Source: Botryococcus braunii
Taxonomy: Eukaryota > Chlorophyta > Trebouxiophyceae
Direction: 5' to 3'
Length of the DNA stretch: 11,551 nt
NCBI GenBank assembly: GCA_002005505.1
Contig: MVGU01002073.1
Span: 1-11,551, forward strand
The translations under genes were made by a program, and so were the position numbers. Under the pieces are notes generated by a model. That model was given only the letters and a program-made list of their open reading frames with translations. It did not search any database and was not told the DNA's origin. Positions 1 to 6,703 of this stretch are shown in pieces (position 1 is the stretch's first letter; the number at the start of each line of letters is the position of its first letter).

Positions 1-1512
1 GTACCTTGAAGGCCAGTCGATTCCAGACTTCCTCACTCTTTCTCAAATTCTGCCCCCAGCTTGCCCGTCCTTTTAGTGATATGTTGGAAAGGCCCTAGAA
101 GCCTGTCCTCCTGAACATGGGACCCAGTAAGAGCTTCATCCTTTGAATTTTCTGGTACAAGTGATATCACTTTGTATTGGGATGCCTGGCATTTTGTGCA
201 TGTGCCTAATCAGCAGGGGGGTATTTGCACCAAGGCTGTGCTGGCATGTTCACTGGTTATTCCCCAGTGTCCAAGCTATCGATTTATCTGGGGGGGGTCT
301 GGAGGAGAGCAGAGAGTCCATTGTGGCACATCCGAGAGCCTCTCGGTGGATGTCACTCCTTGACCAGCCACGCAGTTCTCATTCCGAAGGTTTGCCAGCC
401 CACACCTCAGCACCCGCAGCTCCTCACTCAGTGCAGCACTCGGAATCAGGCTTCAGCGCCCTGCCCCCAGACCTGACAGCACCCTCCCGGACCCCTGATC
501 AGCTGCACCGAGCCTGATTCAGGAAGCCCCAAAGGAGGCACTCCAGAAATGTCTGGACAGTGAGGAACCACTTCAGCTGGATCTGGACCAGTCCACGGTA
601 CTGGATACACTTCAGCAACTTGCGCGAGGAAGCTCTGACAGTGGGCAGCATCAACGGACCTTGGAGCGAGCACAGCAGTCACTCCGGAATACTCCTCCCG
701 CTACTGCAAATCCTCCTCTGGATGGACGTCCGGCCACGCTATGAGCAACGAGCTGCCGGAATCTGCTGGCAAGAAGGGGAGAGTTGTGAGGAGGGGCTGC
801 TGATGGACACTGTCACAGGACAGGGGTGCAGGAGAGTCGGTGAGGACTGTTTAATTGTGATGAAGAGAGGGGACAGTCTCTGATCAGACTGAAAATGGTC
901 CAATGAGCTGAGATGATGGTGGGACCTGTTCAGTGCCTGAGGGAATGTTAGAGATGTGAGTTCTATCTGTAATGCCCAAAGACAATGTGGTGCCGGCCAC
1001 ACAAGTGTGGGCTATGCTTGTGAGTGTGCTGCTGGGCCTGCGCCCCAGCGCTCATGTTTGGTGGGGAGCAGACAGAGAGAGAGAGAGAGAGAGAGACATG
1101 GGCACAACACCAAGACAGACCAAGTGTCCAAGCTGTGCAGAGTGGTTCAATTGCCTGTGAGAGCTCTGACGAGGCTGAAGCACGTCAGTCATGTAAGAGT
1201 GTCGATGAGGAGGTGAATCGGAAGCTTGGACAGTGTGAGAATTTACCCAATTACAAGAGCTTTCCGAGAGATACCTGTGTCTGGGAGGATGATGTGAGAG
1301 TGCGAAGCAGTAAGCTCGAAAGGGCAAACTGTGAGTCTCAGAGAGAGAGAGAGCAACGAGGAAAGTCAGAATCCTCGCAAACTGCACCCATGTGCAGTGC
1401 GGCGACATTCAGCGAAAGAGTAGTGGGGGAAAGAGAGAGTGAGAGCAAGCCAGATCAGGGGAAGCACACAGGGGTGCGGTTTGGGAAAATTAGTGTGCCT
1501 TCCAGTTTGAGG
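1..1512 (+). pseudogene. E1 integrase C-terminal end and integrase-RT linker, eroded
   Basis: The DNA from about 85 onward can be followed against 8625-8900 of E2. The stretch near 243-300 translates to a MFTGYSP motif, matching MFTGYCPQSK in E2, which is the conserved end of Copia integrase. After it come homologues of VWKESRY and LRGG, spread over different frames. The rest (about 300-1480) is the poorly conserved linker. Open stretches lie in frame at 499-741 (LQQLARG, matching LQNLARG of E2), around 740-880 (RYEQRAA, matching RYEQRQA of E2) and 1024-1512, where the frame ends in GKISVPSSLR just before RT. A one-base shift in the G run near 1510-1514 separates this frame from RT. No function is expected. 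Homology to E2 is seen directly; the exact domain edges are inferred. Confidence 0.7.
1074..1096. repeat. (AG)n microsatellite
   Basis: A 23-nt uninterrupted AG run lies inside the E1 linker and reads as an Arg-Glu repeat in one frame. Short GA-rich stretches also occur near 1338-1352 and 1429-1443, and at 9675-9689 in the corresponding linker of E2, so GA slippage appears to be a habit of this linker. Confidence 0.9.
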
Positions 1513-2441
1513 AGGCACAGAAGTTCCCTCAGTGGGAATATTGGAAGGCTGCTATGCAAGAGGAGCAGAATTCTTTGGATGCCCACGAGGTCATGGAGTA
1601 TGTCCCTAGACCTCGTGGCCATAAAGTAATTCCAGTTCATTGGATCTTTTCAGTGAATATGGATGCCCATGGTAATGTGCTGAGGTTCAAGGCTAGGCTG
1701 GTAGCTCAAGGATGCAGGCAAATTCCTGGAGTAGATGTCATGGAAGTCTTTGCCCCAACTAGCAGTTATGGATCCAGGAGAGCCTTACTGTCAGTGGCTG
1801 CACAAGAGGGTCTTGAAATTCACCAGGTGGATGTCAAGACTGCTTTTCTGAATGGAGAATTAGAGGAGGAGGTTTATGTCACACAACCACCTGGGTTTGA
1901 AAATGGGGATGGTAACACAGTGTGTCGCTTGAAGAAGGCTTTGTATGGCCTGAAGCAAGCTCCAGGGGCATGGCATAAGACCCTTAATGAGAAGCTGCAT
2001 ACCATGGGCTATGAAGTGTGCAAGAGTGATGCTGGTGTCTATGTGAAGTGTATAGTAGATGGAGGAAAGTCATTTGTGTTGATTTATGTAGATGATCTGC
2101 TGATAGTTTCCAAAGGCATGGGAGAGATTGAGAGAGTGAAGGGTTTGCTCAAGCAAGAGTTCACCATTCATGATTTAGGAGAGGTAAAAGATTTTCTGGG
2201 CTGTCAAGTGATGAGAGATAGGGATAAAGGGCTAATTTCGTTGAGCTGCATCCCTAAGATTGATGCACTGGTTGAAAAATTTGGGCTGGATCTGGAGTCT
2301 GTGGGGCCTGACACCCCTATGACTAAAGATTTTGTAGCCACACAGAGGCCTATGTCCAAGGACAACAGTGACAGCATTGGTGCTGGGAGCCCTCTGCCAC
2401 CAGGACACAGGTACTGTGAACTGGTTGAGTCAATGTTGTAA
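1513..2441 (+). pseudogene. E1 reverse transcriptase domain (Copia RVT_2 type), broken
   Basis: This is the RNA-dependent DNA polymerase of the element. Visible motifs include KVIPVHWIFS, FKARLVAQGC, EVFAPTSSY, HQVDVKTAFLNGELEEEVY (first catalytic Asp), LYGLKQAPGAWH, the active site YVDDLL (YVDD at 2085-2096) and DLGEVKDFLGCQV. The first ATG in this frame (1554) is not a true start: homology begins upstream (PQWEYWKAAM) and joins the preceding frame across a G run near 1510-1514. The domain ends at a TAA (2439-2441) where E2 has a Tyr codon (SLLYIAN), so this is a nonsense mutation. The same frame continues past it into RNase H. Catalytic residues look intact, but the polyprotein is interrupted on both sides. 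Confidence 0.9.
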
Positions 2442-3097
2442 ATTGCAAATACCACTAGGCCTGATATTTCACAGGCTGTGGGAGTGCTTTCCAGGTACAG
2501 GATTACCCCTACTAATTCTCACTGGAATGAAGCCATCAGAGTGCTGAAATATCTTAAGGCAACCAGAGATCTCGTTTTGGTCCTTGGAGGGAAGGACACA
2601 GAGCTTGAGGGTTTTGTTGATGCAGATTATGGTGGGGACCAAGATCATCGGTTTTCCACTACAGGGTATGTCATCCGAGTGTTTGGTGGAGCTGTAGTTT
2701 GGGGGAGCAAGAAGCAGTCTGCAGTTGCCACATCCACTGTAGAAGCTGAGTTCATGGCGGCAAGTGCAGCTGTCAAAGAGGCCAATTGGATGAAGGGATT
2801 CCTTGAAGAAATTGGGATTCCCCATGGATTGTCAAGATTCACTGTGATAATCAGGGATGCATCAATCATCTCAGAAATCCAGTGTTCTCTAAGCACACTA
2901 AGCATATTGCTATCAGCTTCCACTTTGCGCGGGAGGCTATTGCACTGGGTCAAGTTGATGTGAAATACGTTCCTTCTGCAAGGAATGTGGCGGATATATT
3001 CACGAAGCCTTTAACAAGGCAGGTATTTCAAGGACATCGTGATGCTCTGGGTTTGGCCAAGTTTTTTGTGAGGAAAAGGCAAGGGGAAGTGTTATAA
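2442..3097 (+). pseudogene. E1 RNase H domain and polyprotein C-terminus, frameshifted
   Basis: This continues RT after the premature TAA. It shows TTRPDISQAVGVLSRY, HWNEAIRVLKYLK, FVDADYGGD (RNase H catalytic Asp), FSTTGYV, VVWGSKKQS, STVEAEFMAA (catalytic Glu) and KEANWMKGFLEEIG. At the C run 2820-2823 the frame slips by one base; the correct continuation (PWIVKIHCDNQG, SKHTKHIAISFHFARE, NVADIFTKPL) is in another frame and stays open to the TAA at 3095-3097. That stop lies within the first 8 bases of the 3' LTR, so the last codons run through the polypurine tract. The RNase H removes the RNA strand during reverse transcription. Motifs are seen directly; the single-base cause of the shift is inferred by comparison with E2. 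Confidence 0.88.
3081..3089 (+). other. Polypurine tract of E1
   Basis: AAGGGGAAG sits directly before the TGTT that opens the LTR. The same 9 bases precede the LTR start in E2 (11535-11543). In LTR elements this tract resists RNase H and primes plus-strand DNA. Purine-rich sequence extends upstream to about 3071. Confidence 0.85.
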
Positions 3098-3318
3098 TAG
3101 TGAAAGAACATTTTGGTGCCTTTCCCTCAGAAGAGTAATGGTGGCCAGATCAGCTCCAATTACCAGTGAGAACATTCATTAGAATGAGTAATAGGTGGCA
3201 GAACCTAGGAGTTCTGCCAGAACCAATCTAGACCAATTTTACGTTGATGAGGGAGGATGAGGTAATCAGACACGGTTTGCTCGAAAGGCTATATGCTCCT
3301 GGCTCGAAGGAATGAGGC

Positions 3319-4125
3319 ACTTGACTGGGACATCAAAAGCACTTCGGGTGTTTGTCGTTTAACTGTTGCCAGTCAAGTCATCTCGCTCACAGTCGCCACT
3401 GCTTGTTAACCGACATACAACAAGAGTGTCGTCGGACTAAACACCCTCGTGCCGGGTCATACAGGTAAACTGTTGTCAGGACATTACGTGCACAAGAACA
3501 ATGGATTAGGAAAGGGTCTAGATAATGTGTATTAGAAAGTTGCTAATGTTTTAGCTCATCGGACATCGGTAATGCAGACTATCAGTAACTTCGTAGATAG
3601 AGTAGTTTGAATTGCTGAGTGATGAGAGAAAGCAATAAGCATTGTAAGACTTGATTGGGACATCAAAAGCACTTCGGGTGTTTGTCGTTTAACTGTTGCC
3701 AGTCAAGTCATCTCACTCACAGTCGCCACTGCTTGTTAACCGACATACAACAAGAGTGTCGCCGGACTAAACACCCTCGTGCCGGGTCATACAGGTAAAC
3801 TGTTGTCAGGACATTACGTGCACAAGAACAATGGATTAGGAAAGGGTCTAGATAATGTGTATTAGAAAGGTGCTAATGTTTTAGCTCATCGGACATCGGT
3901 AATGCAGCCTATCAGTAACTTCGTAGATAGAGTAGTTTGAATTGCTGAGTGATGAGAGAAAGCAATAAGCATTGTAAGACTTGATTGGGACATCAAAAGC
4001 ACTTCGGGTGTTTGTCGTTTAACTGTTGCCAGTCAAGTCATCTCACTCACAGTCGCCACTGCTTGTTAACCGACATACAACAAGAGTGTCGCCGGACTAA
4101 ACACCCTCGTGCCGAGTCATACAGG
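3319..4125 (+). repeat. 330-bp tandem repeat, 2.4 copies, inside the E1 LTR
   Basis: Units begin at 3319, 3649 and 3979; the third stops after 147 bp at 4125 (ACAGG). Units 1 and 2 differ at about 5 of 330 positions, and unit 3 differs from unit 2 at about 1 of 147, so the amplification is recent. Each 147-bp box starts with ACTTGA(C/T)TGG, which pairs with CCAGTCAAGT about 40 bases later (3319-3328 with 3369-3378). In units 2 and 3 the C-to-T change still allows a G-U pair. A second complementarity links GGGTGTTT to AAACACCC within the same box. The units contain no convincing coding sequence. Repeated boxes in LTRs often act as enhancers, but that role is inference here. Confidence 0.95.
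3973..3977 (+). terminator. Possible TGTAA polyadenylation signal in the E1 LTR
   Basis: TGTAA lies 1 base before the last A box (and again at 3643-3647 before the second). In the E2 LTR a TGTAA lies 3 bases before its last A box (5706-5710). TGTAA is the usual poly(A) signal in chlorophyte algae such as Chlamydomonas and Volvox. The matching position in two diverged LTRs is suggestive, but the motif is only 5 bases and the host is unknown. Confidence 0.25.
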
Positions 4126-4795
4126 AAACGCCGAACTCAGAAGTTTACAACAACCTCACACTTAAGCAAGGTAGATTGGCAAGTCCCCATCTGGGGTCCC
4201 TTTGTGTGAAGGAAGATGGATCCTCTCTTCAAGCTCTCCGAGTATTCCTCGCCCTTTCTCTGTAGAGAAGGAGTTAGTGGTGAGTTCCTAAAGTTCTTTA
4301 ATAAAGTGTTCCTTAGGATTTGGATTTGGAGAACACATGATTTACCACTGAGCTCACTGCAGTCCTCGTACCGGGATCCCAACAGCCCGTGCTTACGTAA
4401 CTGCCCGGCGGGAGTGTGATGTTTTTTCATGGGCCTTCACACTGTTACATTGTCTGCAGAGTGGCATGTGTTCTCCTCCTTCAGTTAGACGGTGCTCCAG
4501 ATCGGTTGGTGGTTTTCGGTGGGGTTGTACCAGAAACAACGCCATTCTCTGGACTTTGGGAGGTTGTTCCATAAACAACGTCCTACTTTGGTATATGTCC
4601 TTTAGGTGTACGTATACGTTCTTGTCAAACGGCCCCTCTTGGCTCTGGCAGGATGTCTCCTAATGTCGTCTGCAAGCCCTGGGTAAAACCTCGGTGTGGT
4701 GGCATATATCCCCTCCCCTTTCCCACTATATACTCACTGTACATGTGCTTGTGCTTTCGACGGGTGTGCGTGATATGGGGTACTTTCACCTTTCA

Positions 4796-4951
<156 letters not shown>

Positions 4952-5155
4952 CCCTCTGTTTTTCCATCGCCATCTCTGTTTTTACACCCGTGGCCATGTG
5001 GAGATTCACACGTGACTATCCAAGCATCGGGGACCCGAGACTGACATATTTCACTTTTCATTATAAATCATAAGGCAGCAACCACCAAGTGTTTATTTGT
5101 TCAGCATGGACCTCAAAAGGTGTATATAATTTCAAGTTGATATCAAGCTTTGTCA

Positions 5156-5165
5156 GGTTATGGGC
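5156..5165 (+). other. PBS-like remnant of a possible third copia element
   Basis: GGTTATGGGC here is identical to the first 10 bases of the E2 primer-binding site and is likewise preceded by CA (TTTGTCA versus TTTTACA). E2 starts 9 bp further on. The simplest reading is that an older element's LTR ended at 5155 and E2 inserted just past its PBS. No start of such an LTR could be recognised upstream, so a chance match is not excluded. Confidence 0.35.
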
Positions 5166-5261
5166 ATGGCGTATTGTTGAGTTGTGAACATACATTATAG
5201 AATGCCTTGTGCTTTAGGTGATCTTCAAATGTACATTATTAGGATATGGGTCCACTATCCA

Positions 5262-5314
5262 CATAAGGTACCTCAAGACACGTTCGGATGAGGTCTATTT
5301 CGAACATAAGGTAC
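5262..5314 (+). promoter_or_regulatory. Paired CATAAGGTAC motifs in the E2 LTR
   Basis: CATAAGGTAC occurs at 5262-5271 and 5305-5314. The second copy shares 14 bases (AACATAAGGTACAA, 5303-5316) with 9810-9823 in the linker coding region, where the motif forms the left arm of a hairpin. The first copy includes the palindrome AGGTACCT. A role as a factor-binding site in U3 is conjecture from position and recurrence. Confidence 0.35.
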
Positions 5315-5380
5315 AATCTGATTTAGATTACGCGTTAGCGTGAAAGGACTATTAAAGCTGCGATCACCGCATAGTCGAGC

Positions 5381-5517
5381 AACTGGTTTGGAAAGATACT
5401 GGGCACATAAGGATGCCAGTCTTGTTCATGCAGTTGCATGTGTCTAAAAGAGCAGACAGTCGTCAAGGACTGTAGCTGGAGAGGCACGAACTTACGACCT
5501 GTCTGCTTGCTTACAGG
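5381..5517 (+). repeat. 137-bp direct repeat, copy 1, in the E2 LTR
   Basis: This is identical to 5714-5850, at a distance of 333 bp. It contains complementary arms AGCAGACAG (5451-5459) and CTGTCTGCT (5499-5507), and a weaker pair ACTGGGCA/TGCCAGT (5398-5420). It shares GTCGTC(AA)GGACT and the terminal ACAGG with the 147-bp box of the E1 LTR, which argues for common descent of the boxes. Confidence 0.95.
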
Positions 5518-5713
5518 TGCGGTGACGCAGGATGTGTATTGGTAATGTGTTCATGTTTGATTGCTTGTTTGTAAGTGAACCATCTTAGTGGACAATCAAG
5601 TCTCCCAAACAGCTAAGGGACGGAGTCTTGATTGAGTATAGGAAGGTACTTGCTTTCAGCCGTCAGGAGCTTATCCGTGTGTAGATGCTCATTGACGGAT
5701 CAACATGTAACGG

Positions 5714-5850
5714 AACTGGTTTGGAAAGATACTGGGCACATAAGGATGCCAGTCTTGTTCATGCAGTTGCATGTGTCTAAAAGAGCAGACAGTCGTCAAG
5801 GACTGTAGCTGGAGAGGCACGAACTTACGACCTGTCTGCTTGCTTACAGG
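5714..5850 (+). repeat. 137-bp direct repeat, copy 2, in the E2 LTR
   Basis: This is an exact copy of 5381-5517. What follows it (ATACGCC) resembles what follows the last box of the E1 LTR (AAACGCC), whereas the sequence after the first box in each LTR is different. The last box therefore holds the ancestral position and the upstream one is the added copy. Confidence 0.95.
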
Positions 5851-5860
5851 ATACGCCACT

Positions 5861-5887
5861 GCCCATAACCTTTTACAGGTTATGGGC
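5861..5887 (+). other. Hairpin joining the LTR end and PBS
   Basis: GCCCATAACC (5861-5870) and GGTTATGGGC (5878-5887) form a perfect 10-bp inverted repeat around a 7-base loop (TTTTACA) that holds the LTR terminus. The left arm has the same sequence as the initiator tRNA-Met segment that would pair with the PBS. In the RNA, U5 could therefore occupy the PBS in place of the tRNA. Confidence 0.85.
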
Positions 5888-5891
5888 CCAC
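5878..5891 (+). other. Primer-binding site for an initiator tRNA-Met half-molecule
   Basis: GGTTATGGGCCCAC directly follows the LTR and is complementary to GUGGGCCCAUAACC, the anticodon stem-loop region of eukaryotic initiator tRNA-Met, not to the 3' CCA end. Drosophila copia is known to prime from such an internal site, using a tRNA-Met 5' half cut in the anticodon loop. The match is seen in the sequence; the mechanism is inferred from the copia precedent. Confidence 0.85.
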
Positions 5892-6301
5892 GCCCTTCCA
5901 GCTGAGCCAAGGGCAGACAGGAGTGCATGGCATCGTCGGATGCATCTGTACTGGGTTTTCCACGGACTCGCCTGACGGCAAGAAGAAGTAAAAAAGGAAC
6001 AACTGGATATTCACTCAGAAGGCCTACGGACAGAGTCTTCAATATCTTGGGAAGTTTTTTTTTTTTTTTTTTTCCGTGAAGTGACCTGAGATTATCACCC
6101 GTCGTCGTTGTCGTGAGACCGTCAGTAGGTCCGGGTGGTCAAGCAATTGAATTGCTGAAGAATATTTTGCATATCTTGCATATTAAGGGTACATGCTAGA
6201 CCTCGAAAGGGTGGAATACTTGAAAGTGCTGTGGTGCACGCCGGAAGGGTATACTTAAACCAGATGTGTCAAGCTGAACGCTGTGAGAGCAAGTGAAGTG
6301 T
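5892..6301 (+). other. Untranslated leader of E2
   Basis: This is about 410 bp between the PBS and gag, with no supported gene. It contains a 19-nt T run (6055-6073), a perfect palindrome AGCAATT-G-AATTGCT (6142-6156) and a short direct repeat of TTGCATAT near 6167-6183. Packaging and dimerisation signals of LTR elements normally lie here, but none can be identified from sequence alone. An in-frame TGA at 6284-6286 closes the gag frame upstream. Confidence 0.7.
6055..6073 (+). repeat. T19 homopolymer in the leader
   Basis: Nineteen consecutive T residues lie in the E2 leader. The exact length is likely to be unreliable in sequencing. Confidence 0.95.
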
Positions 6302-6703
6302 ATGACCAGACCTCAAACTCGTTCCCAAATCAAGGTTTCTGAAAGTAATCCCAGCAGTACAGAGACTATGGCAACACCAGCAGGAGGCAGCACGGCCTCC
6401 TCAGGAGCTGGACAGTCAGGACAGACCACTGGAGGCACTGCAGCCAGCTCGTATGCATACACGATGAACTCCTCCAATCCCAAGATGTCTACACAGCTGA
6501 AGGCTGATCGCACTAATTTCAGTGCCTGGCGTGAAGAGCTGGAGTCTTGCGCAATGCAAAAAGGAGCAATGGGAGCGTTGGAGACGGCTATGCCTAAGAC
6601 CGCAGAGAACGCAGCATTAAAACATTTCATTTTGCAGTCTGTCCCGTCCATGTGGCACGACGAAGTCAAACAGCGGGGGAGCGCTTTGGACTTCATTCAG
6701 TGA
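6302..6703 (+). pseudogene. E2 gag, N-terminal part, ended by a premature TGA
   Basis: This is the N-terminal part of the capsid-like Gag protein. The start chosen is the ATG at 6302 (MTRPQTRSQ); the frame opens after a TGA at 6284, and a later ATG at 6368 (MATPAGGS) is possible. A Ser/Thr/Gly-rich N-terminus of about 60 residues is followed by a Copia-type Gag region (LKADRTNFSAWREELESCAM, then HDEVKQRGSALDFIQ). A TGA at 6701-6703 interrupts the frame, but the same frame continues immediately (MADRCTGGKDREINEKW) with clear Gag character, so this is one protein split by a stop. TGA from an original TGG (Trp) is the likely change. Regulated readthrough is less likely because the stop falls inside Gag rather than at the gag-pol border. 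Confidence 0.8.

Larger units (their letters stand above)
1..4149 (+). mobile_element. Ty1/copia LTR retrotransposon E1, 3' part, decayed
   Basis: This is the 3' portion of a Copia element; its 5' LTR, gag, protease and most of integrase lie before the window. Visible in order are the end of the integrase domain, a long linker, RT, RNase H, a polypurine tract and a complete 3' LTR. The domain order (integrase before RT) marks the Copia superfamily. RT and RNase H are closely similar to the second element in the window (about 70-75% identical by eye), so the two are separate but related families or old sister lineages. The coding region has at least one nonsense codon and several frame breaks, and the first 1 kb is strongly eroded, so this copy is dead. 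The end at 4149 is inferred from the LTR boundary in E2. Confidence 0.85.
3090..4149 (+). repeat. 3' LTR of E1 (about 1060 bp)
   Basis: The start is fixed by the polypurine tract and the TG dinucleotide (TGTTATAATAG). The end is placed at TTTACA (4144-4149) because the region after its last internal repeat box matches the 3' end of the E2 LTR in layout: ACAGG, then AAACGCC (ATACGCC in E2), then about 20 bases ending in TTTACA. An alternative end at 4152 (TTTACAACA) would give longer terminal inverted repeats (TGTT/AACA). Composition is a 229-bp unique 5' part, then boxes A-B-A-B-A (147 and 183 bp), then a 24-bp tail. Removing the two extra A+B units leaves about 400 bp. The matching 5' LTR is outside the window, so this cannot be confirmed by LTR-LTR comparison here. 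Confidence 0.75.
5175..5877 (+). repeat. 5' LTR of E2 (703 bp)
   Basis: The start is TGTTGAGT (5175), the same 8 bases that follow the polypurine tract at 11544-11551. The end is TTTTACA (5877), directly before a tRNA-complementary PBS, giving the usual TG...CA termini. Layout is a 206-bp unique 5' part, a 137-bp box, a 196-bp spacer, a second identical 137-bp box, then a 27-bp tail. Without the duplication it would be about 370 bp. Two copies of CATAAGGTAC lie in the 5' part (5262, 5305). The LTR should hold the promoter and poly(A) signal; TGTAA at 5706-5710 is a candidate for the latter. No clear TATA box was identified. Confidence 0.85.

Noticed and set aside
2836..2850. A frameshift shared by E1 and E2 just before the DNQG block of RNase H
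   Set aside because: On closer alignment the breaks lie at different places (C run at 2820-2823 in E1, G run at 11250-11252 in E2), so they are independent.
3319..4125. Regularly spaced repeats as a CRISPR array
   Set aside because: The units are 330 bp, contiguous and inside an LTR, with no short repeat-spacer pattern; the context is a eukaryotic retrotransposon.
5175..5705. A shorter 5' LTR ending at ATCAACA
   Set aside because: It gives neat TGTTGA/TCAACA termini, but the following sequence is no PBS and the last 137-bp box would be left outside; the tRNA-complementary PBS at 5878 fits better.
5878..5891. A tRNA gene fragment
   Set aside because: Only 14 bases match, in antisense orientation and right after an LTR, as expected for a primer-binding site.
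5689..6042. A 117-residue minus-strand open frame
   Set aside because: It overlaps the LTR end, PBS and leader of E2 antisense and has no recognisable domain.
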